From NCBI GenBank assembly GCA_934162425.1, contig CAKPIS010000003.1:1-64000 (forward strand): 64,000 nt of DNA. Direction: 5' to 3'. The notes under the pieces are model-generated. The model worked only from the letters and a program-made list of their open reading frames with translations. It made no database searches and was not told the origin of the DNA. The position numbers and the translations under genes are program-made. This document shows positions 46,367 through 55,833 of the stretch, piece after piece. This DNA is from an uncultured Bacilli bacterium. GTDB taxonomy: Bacteria; Bacillota_I; Bacilli_A; RF39; UBA660. Numbering within the stretch: position 1 is the first letter of the stretch; each line of letters starts with the position of its first letter.

Positions 46367-46627
46367 TTATCTAGCTTCTACAATTAATTTAATTGCAGTT
46401 CGCTCTTCTCCTTCAATTACTATATCAGTAAAAGCAGGTATGCAAACCAAATTTTTACCTGACGGTGCAACAAAACCTCTTGCTATTGCAATAGCCTTAA
46501 TAGCTTGGTTAAGTGCCCCAGCTCCTATCGCTTGTATTTCTACAGATCCTTTTTCTCTAAATACATTAGCAAGTGCTCCTGCTACGCTACTTGGATTTGA
46601 CTTACTGGATACTTTAAGTGTTTCCAT
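46367..46627 (-). CDS. spoVS: Stage V sporulation protein S
   Basis: 86 residues, a single Alba-like SpoVS domain. Highly conserved segments are LKVSSKSNPSSVAGALAN, the IQAIGAGALNQAIKAIAIAR motif, APSG, and the C-terminal IEGEERTAIKLIVEAR. SpoVS modulates sporulation (engulfment/coat timing) in Bacillus, but homologues also occur in non-sporulating bacteria, so with SspI it is supportive, not decisive. The ribosome site is AAGGAGGAA. Probably monocistronic. Confidence 0.93.
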   Translation of the reverse strand: METLKVSSKSNPSSVAGALANVFREKGSVEIQAIGAGALNQAIKAIAIARGFVAPSGKNLVCIPAFTDIVIEGEERTAIKLIVEAR

Positions 46628-46692
46628 ATTTAATTCCTCCTTAATATTTTAGTCATTATAAATATATGAAGGAATTTATCTAATATGTCTTT

Positions 46693-47193
46693 TTACTGAT
46701 TAAACATATTAATTACTTCTGATAAATGTGTTATCTCTGGATAATCACTACCCTCTAATTCTTTAACAAATTTAATTCCTATACCAAGTTTCTTTTGCCA
46801 TTCTTTTATATTTCCAGAATAATCATCTATTAGTATTGCTGCTGATGGATTAACAACTTCTGTTTTAGGAATCTCCTTTGGAACAGATACAACGGTTACT
46901 TGTGGTAAATTTTTATGTAAGTATTTTATCTTTTCTATCATTTCATTAGTTGAATTAATATGAGTTAAAATGTATACATTAAACTTTTTAGAATCACAAA
47001 TCTTTTTTATTTCATTAATGCTATCATTTATTTCATCTGTTTCCTCTATTAATTTTTTCCAATCTAAATTTCTAAAAAATTCCATAACTTTTTCTTGATT
47101 TTTTATATCTATATTTTCTTTTTTCAATTCTTCATAAGACCTAGTCATAGTATCTAATATAACACCATCAAAGTCTATGTATAATTGTTTCAT
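46693..47193 (-). CDS. HAD-superfamily 5'-nucleotidase-like phosphatase
   Basis: 166 residues. HAD motif I DFDGVILDT has both Asp (nucleophile and acid/base). Motif II is the Thr in VYILTHI, and the acidic motif IV is LIDDYSGN. A small helical cap lies after motif I. The size and motif order suit the NT5C/YqfG-like deoxynucleotidase group. Its start overlaps the RluA gene end by 26 nt. Substrate not determinable from sequence. Confidence 0.75.
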   Translation of the reverse strand: MKQLYIDFDGVILDTMTRSYEELKKENIDIKNQEKVMEFFRNLDWKKLIEETDEINDSINEIKKICDSKKFNVYILTHINSTNEMIEKIKYLHKNLPQVTVVSVPKEIPKTEVVNPSAAILIDDYSGNIKEWQKKLGIGIKFVKELEGSDYPEITHLSEVINMFNQ

Positions 47194-47845
47194 TTTCTAA
47201 TTCCTCCCATTTTGGTAATATTTTAAATGTCATTTTATTTTTAAGTGTTGGATGATTAAATTCTAATTTATATGCAAATAATTTTATTTGCATTTTATTT
47301 TTATTTCCATATAATTGGTCACCAAGTAATGGATATCCTATATTTTTAAATTGGACCCTTATTTGATGATGACGACCTGTTATCAAATTTACTTTAACTA
47401 TCGTTTTATCCTTATAATAACCAATTACTTCATATTCTAACTTTGATAATTTAGCTTTATCGTGAGTTTTATTTACAACAAAACTTTTCTTTAATTTTTC
47501 ATCTTTATATAAGTAATTAGTTAATTCTCCTGTTTTATTTTCTAAATGACCATCTAAAACTGCTATATATGTTTTATTAAACTCATGGTTTTTAATTTGT
47601 TCATTTAATCTTTTAGCAGCTTTAGAAGTTCTTGCAAAAACCATTATTCCACCTACTGGTCTATCTAGCCTATGAACAAGACCTATGTATACATTACCAG
47701 GCTTATTATATTTTTCTTTTACATATTCTTTAACTAAAGATAACATATCAGTATCTTTCGTTATGTCACTTTGTGATAATATATTAGGTTTTTTTAATGC
47801 TACAATAATATGATTATCTTCATACAATACGTTTAATTTATTCAT
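47168..47845 (-). CDS. RluA-family pseudouridine synthase (1)
   Basis: 225 residues, one catalytic domain, no S4. The catalytic Asp is in GLVHRLDRPVGGIMVFART. Later motifs are KTYIAVLDG and the C-terminal VNLITGRHHQIRVQFKNIGYPLLGDQLYG. The target RNA is not predictable. The ATG at 47845 lies inside the stop region of the upstream methyltransferase (an 8-nt overlap). Confidence 0.9.
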   Translation of the reverse strand: MNKLNVLYEDNHIIVALKKPNILSQSDITKDTDMLSLVKEYVKEKYNKPGNVYIGLVHRLDRPVGGIMVFARTSKAAKRLNEQIKNHEFNKTYIAVLDGHLENKTGELTNYLYKDEKLKKSFVVNKTHDKAKLSKLEYEVIGYYKDKTIVKVNLITGRHHQIRVQFKNIGYPLLGDQLYGNKNKMQIKLFAYKLEFNHPTLKNKMTFKILPKWEELENETIIHRL

Positions 47846-48704
47846 CTTCCCAAAGTCCATATATACCACATGGTAAAATAAGATTACTACTTTTCATAGG
47901 AAGTCCTACTTCACCAGATGTTACTCTTCCATTATACTTTCTATTTATAGTTATATTTAAAATGTTTTCTAAAACAGTAGGAGACATACCTGTTGTATAA
48001 GAATTTATTAAAAAGAATAATGGATTATCACTTAATACTTCTTCACAAAGTTTAATTAAAGGAAATAGACTTTCTTCTATATTCCAAACCTCTCCATTAG
48101 CTCCTCTTCCAAATGAAGGAGGATCCATAACTATTGCATCATACTTATTACCACGTCTTATTTCTCTTTGAACAAATTTAATACAATCATCTACAATAAA
48201 TCTAACATATCTATCTTCTAAGTTAGATGATACTATGTTTTCCTTTGCCCATGAAACCATCCCTTTAGAAGAATCAACATGAACTACATCAGCTCCTGCA
48301 TATGCACAAGCTACCGTTGCACCACCTGTATATGCAAATAAATTAAGTACTTTAATTTTTCTATTACTATTTTTTATTTTATTTATCATATATTCCCAGT
48401 TTACAGCTTGTTCTGGAAAAAGGCCTGTATGTTTAAACCCCATTTGTTTTATGTTAAAAGTTAAATTTTTATATCTTATTTGCCAGTTACTTGGAACACT
48501 TGTTTTATTCTCCCAGTAACCGCCACCTTTTTTACTTCTATGATATATCGCATTAGCTTTACTCCATAATTCCTTATTAGTTTTTTCTTTCCAAACTATT
48601 TGTGGATCAGGTCTATCTAAAATAAATTTTCCCCAACGTTCTAGTTTTTTACCATCAGCCATATCAAGAATTTCATAATCTACCCAATCATTTGATAACT
48701 TCAT
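47838..48704 (-). CDS. RlmI-like class I SAM-dependent RNA methyltransferase
   Basis: 288 residues. The SAM-binding motif KVLNLFAYTGGATVACAYAGA is followed by VHVDSSKGMVSWA, and the DPPSFGRG catalytic loop is present. The N-terminal region is short and lacks a PUA domain. That matches the catalytic half of RlmI/RlmK-type m5C methyltransferases. Operon order is methyltransferase, RluA, HAD phosphatase, suggesting an RNA modification transcription unit. Confidence 0.85.
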   Translation of the reverse strand: MKLSNDWVDYEILDMADGKKLERWGKFILDRPDPQIVWKEKTNKELWSKANAIYHRSKKGGGYWENKTSVPSNWQIRYKNLTFNIKQMGFKHTGLFPEQAVNWEYMINKIKNSNRKIKVLNLFAYTGGATVACAYAGADVVHVDSSKGMVSWAKENIVSSNLEDRYVRFIVDDCIKFVQREIRRGNKYDAIVMDPPSFGRGANGEVWNIEESLFPLIKLCEEVLSDNPLFFLINSYTTGMSPTVLENILNITINRKYNGRVTSGEVGLPMKSSNLILPCGIYGLWEDE

Positions 48705-48732
48705 AAATAATCACCTTCTATATAATTTTATC

Positions 48733-48760
48733 AAAAAAAGACTTCTTTTGAAAGTCTTTT
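48733..48760 (-). terminator. Intrinsic terminator
   Basis: Minus-strand AAAGACTTTCAAAAGAAGTCTTTTTTT between the BspA-like gene and the methyltransferase; a second AAAGACTTTC half-copy sits upstream. Confidence 0.8.
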
Positions 48761-48788
48761 CTTTTTTGAAAGTCTTTTACTAATTCTA

Positions 48789-51617
48789 TTAAACTTTTAT
48801 TATAACAGTTGCACTAGGTTTTATAGCTTCAAGCAAGTCTTTACAATTGCTATCTTTAACATAGAATGTTATATTTCCTATTTGTGCTAGCATAGTTTTA
48901 AATATATCTTTTTCATAAGTCTTGCTATTAACTAATGAAAAATCTATTTCTTTAAGTTGTGAGCAATTAATAAACATTTCTGTATTAGTTTTTAATGATT
49001 CTAAATTCCAATTACTTAAATTTAAACTACTTAATTTATAACATCCATTAAATATACTTGATATATCCTCTACTTTTTCCATATTAAATCCAGATAAATC
49101 TAATGAAGTAAGTTTCATACATCTTCTAAACATCATACTCATATTAGTAACATTATTAGTTATAAAATTTGATAAGATTAAATTTTCAAGATTAACACAG
49201 CCATCAAACATATTTTGCATATTAATTACATTTGATGTATTAAAAGAATTTACGTTTAAACTTATAAGGGATATACATCCTTCAAACATAAAACTCATAT
49301 TAGCAACTTTTATTGTATCAAAATTTGATAAATCAAGAGTAGTTATCTTTTCACAGTTATAAAACATATTTGACATATCTTCTACGTAACTTGTATTAAA
49401 ATTACTTAAATTAATATCTTCTAGCAACTTACAGTTATAAAACATACCTGATGCGTTGACTAATTTAGAAACACTAAAATTCTTCGTATTAAATTTTTTT
49501 AATGAGGTACAATTATTAAACATATTATTGGCATTTTCTAAAACTTTAGCATTCCATGTACTTATTTTTATTTCTTCTAATAATGAGCAACCATTAAACA
49601 TAACATACATTGTTGTTACATTTGATACATCAAAGCTACTTAAATCAAGTATTCCTTCTAGAGATGAACAGCCCTCAAACATAACACTCATATCTGTTAC
49701 ATTTAATGTGTTAAATGAACTTAAGTTTATACTTTTAAGAGAAATACATTTATTAAACATTCTAGTCATATTAGTAACGTTTGTTGTATCAAAATTTGAT
49801 AGATCAAGATTAGTTATCTTTTCACAGCTGTAAAACATATTTGACATATCTTCTACGTAACTTGTATTAAAATTACTTAAATTAATATTTTCTAGCAGCT
49901 TACAGTTATAAAACATACCTGATGCGTTAACTAATTTAGAAACACTAAAATTCTTCGTATTAAATACTTTTAATGAAGTGCAATTATAAAACATATTATT
50001 GGCATTTTCTAAAGTTTTAGCATTCCATGTACTTATTTTTATTTCTTCTAATAATGAGCAATCATTAAACATAACATACATTGTTGTTACATTTGATACA
50101 TCAAAACTACTTAAATCAAGTATTCCCTCTAGAGATGAACAGCCCTCAAACATAACACTCATATCTGTTACATTTGATGTGTTAAATGAACTTAGGTTTA
50201 TACTTTTAAGAGAAATACATTTATTAAACATTCTAGTCATATTAGTAACGTTTATTGTATCAAAATTTGATAGATCAAGATTAGTTATCTTTTCACAGTT
50301 ATAAAACATATTTGACATATTAGTTACTTTACCTGTTTTAAATTCACTTAAATCTAAAGAAGTAAGAGACTTGCAATTATAAAACAATCCAGACATATTA
50401 ACTATATTATTAGCACTAAAACCAGATAATTTTAAATTTGATAGTGAAGTACAATCTCTAAACATCCCATTGATATTAGTTAAATTCTTTGCATTCCAAC
50501 TACTTATATCCAAGTTAACTAATTTAGAACACCCATTAAACATATCTGACAAAACTGTTATTTTAGAAAGATTTAAATTATTTAATCCAATAATATTTTG
50601 TAGAGATGAACACCATTTAAACATATTTTGCATTGTTGTCACCTTTAAAGTATTAAAATTACTTAAATCTAATACAGTTAAGGCCTTACAATTTCTAAAC
50701 ATATTAGCCATTTGAACTATATTTGAAGTATCAAATGAAGATAAATCCAGCGAAGACAATTTTTTACATCCATCAAACATACCATTCATATTACCAATTT
50801 TATTTGTTGTTGTTATTATATTATTAAACTCTATGGTTTTAGCATTAGCAAAATTTTGAAATAGTGCATATGCACCAGATAACTTTATTTCTCCATATCC
50901 TGCTATATATAGTTCGTATAAATCGTTAGAATTATTATCTAATGTATATGCCATAACAGATCCATCTTTATTTAATGATGCATCCCATGCTTCTATAGCA
51001 GAACTTGGTACTTCAATTGTAGGCATAAATCTAATACTTTCTACTTTACTTCTATCAAATGATCCATTATTTATAAACGTAGCATTATCAGTTCCATTTG
51101 CAAGCACAGACTCTGCTTTTATAAAGTTAAATCTAATTACTGCATCAAGATTCTTATTTTTTTCATTATAACTATTCCATTTATATGTTATTTCTATACT
51201 TTTTTCTTCTCCCTTATTTATAAAATATGGTAACTTTTTATTTAATTCATATGTTATACCATCATTATTGTAACTTACATTTTCAAGTAAATTTAATAAC
51301 ATTGGTACATTACCTGTATTTGTTATTGTAACTTGATATGTTATAGATGAGTTAGATTCATTTAACGTTATACCTGTTTTTATTCTATCTTTAGAGTAAC
51401 TACTATTATAGTTTTCAATACCATTAAAAGTATTTCCCACTAACTTTACATCTGTTATTCTAATATCTTCTTCTAATCTAAAAGATGCCTCACTAGTTAT
51501 ATTTAATTCCTGATTAAGTGAACTATAACCTACACTTAAAAATAATACAAATAAAAAAATTAAAGGTAATAAAATGTTTACTTTAGAATTATTTTTATAT
51601 CTTCTTCTAATCTTCAT
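48789..51617 (-). CDS. BspA-like (DUF285) leucine-rich surface protein
   Basis: 942 residues. The N-terminal helix (about 12-30, VNILLPLIFLFVLFLSVGYS) is a signal peptide or anchor. Residues ~35-165 form a beta-sandwich-like region (ITYQVTITNTGNVPMLL), then a linker. From ~230 to 900 there are about 27 tandem DUF285 repeats of ~23-26 residues of the type LDLS-x-F-[ND]-T-x-x-V-x-[ND]-M-x-x-MF-x-x-C-x-x-L. Such proteins mediate adhesion in other bacteria. A 157-residue block is duplicated in tandem within it. No sortase signal at the C-terminus (ATVIIKV). Confidence 0.88.
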   Translation of the reverse strand: MKIRRRYKNNSKVNILLPLIFLFVLFLSVGYSSLNQELNITSEASFRLEEDIRITDVKLVGNTFNGIENYNSSYSKDRIKTGITLNESNSSITYQVTITNTGNVPMLLNLLENVSYNNDGITYELNKKLPYFINKGEEKSIEITYKWNSYNEKNKNLDAVIRFNFIKAESVLANGTDNATFINNGSFDRSKVESIRFMPTIEVPSSAIEAWDASLNKDGSVMAYTLDNNSNDLYELYIAGYGEIKLSGAYALFQNFANAKTIEFNNIITTTNKIGNMNGMFDGCKKLSSLDLSSFDTSNIVQMANMFRNCKALTVLDLSNFNTLKVTTMQNMFKWCSSLQNIIGLNNLNLSKITVLSDMFNGCSKLVNLDISSWNAKNLTNINGMFRDCTSLSNLKLSGFSANNIVNMSGLFYNCKSLTSLDLSEFKTGKVTNMSNMFYNCEKITNLDLSNFDTINVTNMTRMFNKCISLKSINLSSFNTSNVTDMSVMFEGCSSLEGILDLSSFDVSNVTTMYVMFNDCSLLEEIKISTWNAKTLENANNMFYNCTSLKVFNTKNFSVSKLVNASGMFYNCKLLENINLSNFNTSYVEDMSNMFYSCEKITNLDLSNFDTTNVTNMTRMFNKCISLKSINLSSFNTLNVTDMSVMFEGCSSLEGILDLSSFDVSNVTTMYVMFNGCSLLEEIKISTWNAKVLENANNMFNNCTSLKKFNTKNFSVSKLVNASGMFYNCKLLEDINLSNFNTSYVEDMSNMFYNCEKITTLDLSNFDTIKVANMSFMFEGCISLISLNVNSFNTSNVINMQNMFDGCVNLENLILSNFITNNVTNMSMMFRRCMKLTSLDLSGFNMEKVEDISSIFNGCYKLSSLNLSNWNLESLKTNTEMFINCSQLKEIDFSLVNSKTYEKDIFKTMLAQIGNITFYVKDSNCKDLLEAIKPSATVIIKV
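49360..50320 (-). repeat. 471-bp internal tandem duplication in the BspA-like gene
   Basis: The segment encoding about 157 residues (NMTRMFNKC...YVEDMSNMFY) occurs twice at an offset of exactly 471 bp by landmark (AAATTTGAT at 49321, 49792 and 50263), with a partial third unit. The copies differ at few sites. Confidence 0.9.
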
Positions 51618-51665
51618 TTTATCACCTCTATTCTTTTATATTTTTACCTAAATTAATAATAACAT

Positions 51666-52382
51666 TCACATATAATTAATGTCAAGTTTATAGCTATCTA
51701 AATCATCACAAATAACTTTATTACATATTTTGCTATATTTATCATACTCTTCTTTATTTTTAATAGTCCAACAAAATATAGGAATCCTTCCTCTTATTTT
51801 TTTAATATAATTATCATCTATAGATTTTTTATTACAAGATATAAAATTAACTTTTAATATGCAATTTATAATTAAAGTTTTAAATAAGTTATTTCTTAAA
51901 ATAAATGATTTATTATTTAAGCTACTATATATTAATCCTCTACTAATATTTCTTTTATGTCTTTTAAACCATAAAATAGATAACATATTAAAACTATGAA
52001 TATATACTCTTCCATCATAACCATCTAATATTTCACATAACTTTTTCTCTAAAAGGCCATCATGAATTATTTCCTTTGTCTCTATTATAATAGGAACACT
52101 ACCATTAACCAAATTAAGAACGGTTTTTAAAAGAGGAATTTTTTCTTTTGTATTAGATAAATTGTATTTTAAAAGTTCTTCATATGTACATTTTTCTATC
52201 AGTTTATTTACATTACACATTCTCTTTAAATTAAAATCATGAAAAACGACTATATTACCATCTTTTAATAGATGAACATCAAGCTCTATTATATATTTCA
52301 TTCTAATAGCCTTTTTAAATGCAGGTATAGTATTTTCTATTATAAAAGAAGAATGATATCCTCTATGTGCAATAATATTCAT
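51666..52382 (-). CDS. Glycerophosphodiester phosphodiesterase
   Basis: 238 residues, GDPD TIM barrel. The N-terminus IIAHRGYHSSFIIENTIPAF (catalytic His and Glu), ELDVHLLKDGNIVVFHD (metal-binding Glu/Asp and second His) and PIIIETKEI are all present; the C-terminus has FCWTIKN. Hydrolyses glycerophosphodiesters to glycerol-3-phosphate. No signal peptide, so cytoplasmic. Confidence 0.93.
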   Translation of the reverse strand: MNIIAHRGYHSSFIIENTIPAFKKAIRMKYIIELDVHLLKDGNIVVFHDFNLKRMCNVNKLIEKCTYEELLKYNLSNTKEKIPLLKTVLNLVNGSVPIIIETKEIIHDGLLEKKLCEILDGYDGRVYIHSFNMLSILWFKRHKRNISRGLIYSSLNNKSFILRNNLFKTLIINCILKVNFISCNKKSIDDNYIKKIRGRIPIFCWTIKNKEEYDKYSKICNKVICDDLDSYKLDINYM

Positions 52383-52409
52383 ATATAAACACCCTTAAAA
52401 TTATATAAA

Positions 52410-53078
52410 TTATAAGAATAAATTATTAAACTCTTTAGGTACTTTACTTTCAAATTCCATAATTTTTTTAGTTTTATAATTTTTTATGGCAAGATAATTA
52501 GCATGAAGAAAAAGTCTATTATATCTACTCTTTTTATCTCCATATTTCATATCTCCTAGTATTGGATGATTAATATCACTTAATTGAACTCTTATTTGAT
52601 TTTTTCTACCAGTTTTTATTTCTACATCAAGCATAGAATAATTATTATTTTCTTTTATAACATTATACTTAGTAATAGCTAAATTACCATCTTTTCTATT
52701 TTTTGATGAATATACCATTAATGTTTTAGTTTCTTTTAAATATGATTTTATGATATCATGCTTTTTATCAAGCATGCCTTTTACAATCGCTACATATCCT
52801 CTTTTAATAGCTAAATTATCCCAAGAGTTTTGATAAGCATATTTTACGTTTTTATTTTTAGCAAACATAACAATACCAGACGTATCTTTATCTAATCTAT
52901 GTATTATAAATATTTTAGCTTTAGGATTACTTTTTTTAACATAATCTGATACTTCATGATATAGTGTTCTTTCTTTTTCTTTTTCAGTTGATATACAAAG
53001 TAATTTAGCTGGTTTGTTAACTACTAGTATTTCTTTATCTTCATATATAATATCTATTTTTTTTCTTTTCTTCTTCAT
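52410..53078 (-). CDS. RluA-family pseudouridine synthase (2)
   Basis: 222 residues. The catalytic motif is FIIHRLDKDTSGIVMFAKN; GRKNQIRVQLSDINHPILGDMKYG follows near the C-terminus. No S4 domain. The long reading frame that begins at 53207 overlaps rubrerythrin; the ATG at 53078 with AGAGG is the likely start. Distinct from the synthase at 47168 (low similarity). Confidence 0.9.
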   Translation of the reverse strand: MKKKRKKIDIIYEDKEILVVNKPAKLLCISTEKEKERTLYHEVSDYVKKSNPKAKIFIIHRLDKDTSGIVMFAKNKNVKYAYQNSWDNLAIKRGYVAIVKGMLDKKHDIIKSYLKETKTLMVYSSKNRKDGNLAITKYNVIKENNNYSMLDVEIKTGRKNQIRVQLSDINHPILGDMKYGDKKSRYNRLFLHANYLAIKNYKTKKIMEFESKVPKEFNNLFL

Positions 53079-53102
53079 AATTACCTCTTTTAATATTATA
53101 CC

Positions 53103-53127
53103 AAAAAAAGAAGCAAATAAATGCTTC
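53103..53127 (-). terminator. Intrinsic terminator of rubrerythrin
   Basis: Minus-strand GAAGCATTTATTTGCTTCTTTTTTT. Confidence 0.85.
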
Positions 53128-53136
53128 AATTTTATA

Positions 53137-53676
53137 TTAATAATTTTCTTTTTTTTGTTCGAAATAACTTTGTGGATGATTACATACTGGGCAAACTTTA
53201 GGAGCATCTTTTCCTACATATACATGTCCACAGTTACGACATATCCAAACAACCTCTTCATTCTTAGAAAATACTAAATTATCATTTATATTACCAAGTA
53301 ATTTCAAATATCTTTCCTCATGGTGTTTTTCAATTTTAGCTACTTCTTCAAATAAAAATGCTATATCATCAAATCCTTCTTCTTTAGCAGTTTTTGCAAA
53401 CTCTTTATACATATCAGTCCATTCAAAGTTTTCACCTTCAGCTGCAGCTTTTAAATTTTCTTTAGTACTTTTAATTTCTCCACCATTAAGTAATTTAAAC
53501 CACATCTTAGCATGTTCTTTTTCATTATTTGCAGTTTCTTCAAATATAGCTGCTATTTGTTCATAACCTTCTTTTTTTGCCTTACTTGCAAAATATGTAT
53601 ATTTATTTCTTGCACCACTTTCACCTGCAAATGCTTTAATTAAATTTTCTTCTGTTTTACTTCCTTTTAATTCCAT
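53137..53676 (-). CDS. Rubrerythrin
   Basis: 179 residues. Residues 1-135 form the diiron ferritin-like four-helix bundle with the metal ligands in AFAGESGARNKY, EETANNEKEHAKMW and FEEVAKIEKHHEERY. Residues 140-175 form the rubredoxin Fe(SCys)4 knuckle (CRNCG, CPVC). It reduces hydrogen peroxide in anaerobes. The ribosome site is GAAGGT. Confidence 0.95.
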   Translation of the reverse strand: MELKGSKTEENLIKAFAGESGARNKYTYFASKAKKEGYEQIAAIFEETANNEKEHAKMWFKLLNGGEIKSTKENLKAAAEGENFEWTDMYKEFAKTAKEEGFDDIAFLFEEVAKIEKHHEERYLKLLGNINDNLVFSKNEEVVWICRNCGHVYVGKDAPKVCPVCNHPQSYFEQKKENY

Positions 53677-53742
53677 AATTAATACCTTCTTTCTTTTATT
53701 TCTTTTTATAATTATATTTCATAATTCAAAGTATTTCAAGTG

Positions 53743-54852
53743 CTAACTTTTTCTTTTATTTTCAATTCTATAATTAACCCATTCTTTTAATGTTGTATAT
53801 AAAACTGATGATATTGGTATACTTATTACCATACCAACAAATCCAAATACGCTGCCTCCTAAAAGTACTGCAACAAGTGCCCAAAGTGGAGGCAAGCCAA
53901 CTGATTTACCAACTATCTTAGGATATGTAAAGTTATCATCAAATTGTTGCAATATAAAGAATGCAAGTGCATACCATAATGCATTAATAGGATTTTCAAC
54001 AGCTACTAAAACCGCACCAACAACTAATGTTATAAATGCACCTATATATGGAATAAGTGCTGTAACTGCAAATAAAACTCCAAGTATTAAAGCATATGGT
54101 ATCTTAATAATTGATAAAATTATAAAAAACTCAAAACCTGTTAAGCAAGCATCTAAACATTGTCCTGTTAAAAACTTAGTAAAAGTTACATTAGTTAGTT
54201 TAACTATTTTAACAATTTCATCAGTTACACTATCTTTAAAGAATGCCTTTAATAATTTTTTAGTTTGTCTAACTAAATTTTCTTTATCTATTAATATATA
54301 AATAGAAATAATAAAACCAAAGAAACAAGTAACAAGCTTTGATACTGTTTTAGATAATAATGATATTACAGTTGATATTAAATTATCAGATGTACCAATA
54401 GCTGAATCTATTATATTTTTAAAATTAGTATCTTTAATATATTCACCTGCAAATGGATATGCATCAGATACCTTTGTAATAAAGTTATCAAACCATTTAA
54501 AGTCAGTTGGTAAATTCTTACTTATAGAACTAATAGCTTCTATAAATTCGGGTATTACTAAAAATAATATAAGTCCTAATATACCAAATATAATAACTAT
54601 AGATAATATAAGGGATATAATTCTAATTAATTTCTTATGTTTTCTTTTATCAATTTTAAATATATTTTTTTCTATACTTTTCATAGGTACATTTATTATA
54701 AATGCTATTGCAACACCTACAATAAGTGGCATAACAAGTTTAAATGCAAAACCTACAAAGTCAATAAATAACTTATAATTAAATACTGCCCATAATATTA
54801 AACCTGCAAATAAAATAAGTTCCATTAATTGTTTTTTTAACTTTTTAGTCAT
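53743..54852 (-). CDS. AI-2E family permease-like membrane protein
   Basis: 369 residues, about eight transmembrane helices, matching the AI-2E (TqsA/PerM) architecture. An amphipathic, soluble periplasm-like segment (about 90-160, SISKNLPTDFKWFDNFITKV) separates helices 3 and 4. The conserved C-terminal signatures ALIPYIGAFITLVVGAV and QQFDDNFTYPKIVGKSVGLPPLW are clear. The transported solute is not implied by the family name. Confidence 0.88.
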   Translation of the reverse strand: MTKKLKKQLMELILFAGLILWAVFNYKLFIDFVGFAFKLVMPLIVGVAIAFIINVPMKSIEKNIFKIDKRKHKKLIRIISLILSIVIIFGILGLILFLVIPEFIEAISSISKNLPTDFKWFDNFITKVSDAYPFAGEYIKDTNFKNIIDSAIGTSDNLISTVISLLSKTVSKLVTCFFGFIISIYILIDKENLVRQTKKLLKAFFKDSVTDEIVKIVKLTNVTFTKFLTGQCLDACLTGFEFFIILSIIKIPYALILGVLFAVTALIPYIGAFITLVVGAVLVAVENPINALWYALAFFILQQFDDNFTYPKIVGKSVGLPPLWALVAVLLGGSVFGFVGMVISIPISSVLYTTLKEWVNYRIENKRKS

Positions 54853-54877
54853 ATACGTATACCCTCTTTCTTTATTA

Positions 54878-55822
54878 TTATAACATATTTTTCTTTTTTA
54901 GTATAATCGCAATTATAATAGACAATATAAATGAAAATATAATAATAAGAAGAAAGCTTATATTAGATGTTCCAATGCTACCTAATGGTACATTCATACC
55001 TATAAAAGAAGCTACCATAGTAGGAATAGAAAATACTATCGTAATACCTGCTAAAAACTTCATAATATCATTTAAATTATTAGATATAATAGTAGCATAA
55101 GTATCAGTCATACTAGTTAATATTTCTCTATATATACTAGTCATTTCTATTGATTGTTTATTTTCTATAATACAATCTTCTATTAAAGAATTATCACATT
55201 TATATAAATTAATTATATTACCCTTAGATAATTTTTCAAGTACTATATCATTAGCTTTTAGAGATGTTAAAAAGTATACTAATGTTTTTTCTATATTAAG
55301 AAGTGCAACTAATTCTTTATTACTAGTTGATTTATATAAAGTCTTTTCTTTTTGATTTATATACTCGTTTATAGAAAATAATTCTTTTTGATAAGCACTT
55401 GATGTTTTAAGAAGTATTTGATAAATAAATTTAGATTTTTTACTTACGTTAAAGTCTTTTACCTTTCCCTCTTTAAAATCATCTAATACAGCTTGTCTTT
55501 TTAAACTAATAGTAACAAAATAACCATTGTTATTTATAATTATCCCAAGTGGTTTTGTATTATATTTATGCTTATAATTACTATCAGTAATATAAGGGGT
55601 ATCTATTACTATTAAAGTAGAATTGCCATCTACTTCTATTCTAGGTAATTCTTCTTCATCTAATAACTTGGTAAGTAATTCTTTATCAATTTCTGTTTTT
55701 TCTGATACAACGGATATTTCATCATAAGTTGGATTTTCCATATCAATCCAAGAATTCTTTTTAAAATCATTAATTTCTTTAAGTTCTAACGTTTTATTAT
55801 CTGTTTCGTATATTTTTATCAT
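54878..55822 (-). CDS. CorA-family magnesium transporter
   Basis: 314 residues. The N-terminal cytoplasmic alpha/beta domain is followed by two C-terminal helices (about 245-310), with the selectivity motif GMNVPL between them (FIGMNVPLGS). The normal extracellular loop after GMN is short. Likely Mg2+ or related divalent cation uptake. Confidence 0.9.
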   Translation of the reverse strand: MIKIYETDNKTLELKEINDFKKNSWIDMENPTYDEISVVSEKTEIDKELLTKLLDEEELPRIEVDGNSTLIVIDTPYITDSNYKHKYNTKPLGIIINNNGYFVTISLKRQAVLDDFKEGKVKDFNVSKKSKFIYQILLKTSSAYQKELFSINEYINQKEKTLYKSTSNKELVALLNIEKTLVYFLTSLKANDIVLEKLSKGNIINLYKCDNSLIEDCIIENKQSIEMTSIYREILTSMTDTYATIISNNLNDIMKFLAGITIVFSIPTMVASFIGMNVPLGSIGTSNISFLLIIIFSFILSIIIAIILKKKNML

Positions 55823-55833
55823 GTTTAACCTCC

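Noticed and set aside
49456..50715. Plus-strand frames opposite the BspA-like gene
   Set aside because: They repeat with the leucine-rich repeat period of the real gene and have no ribosome site or family match.
53079..53207. N-terminal extension of the second RluA protein
   Set aside because: It overlaps the rubrerythrin end and terminator; AGAGG and the family start support 53078.
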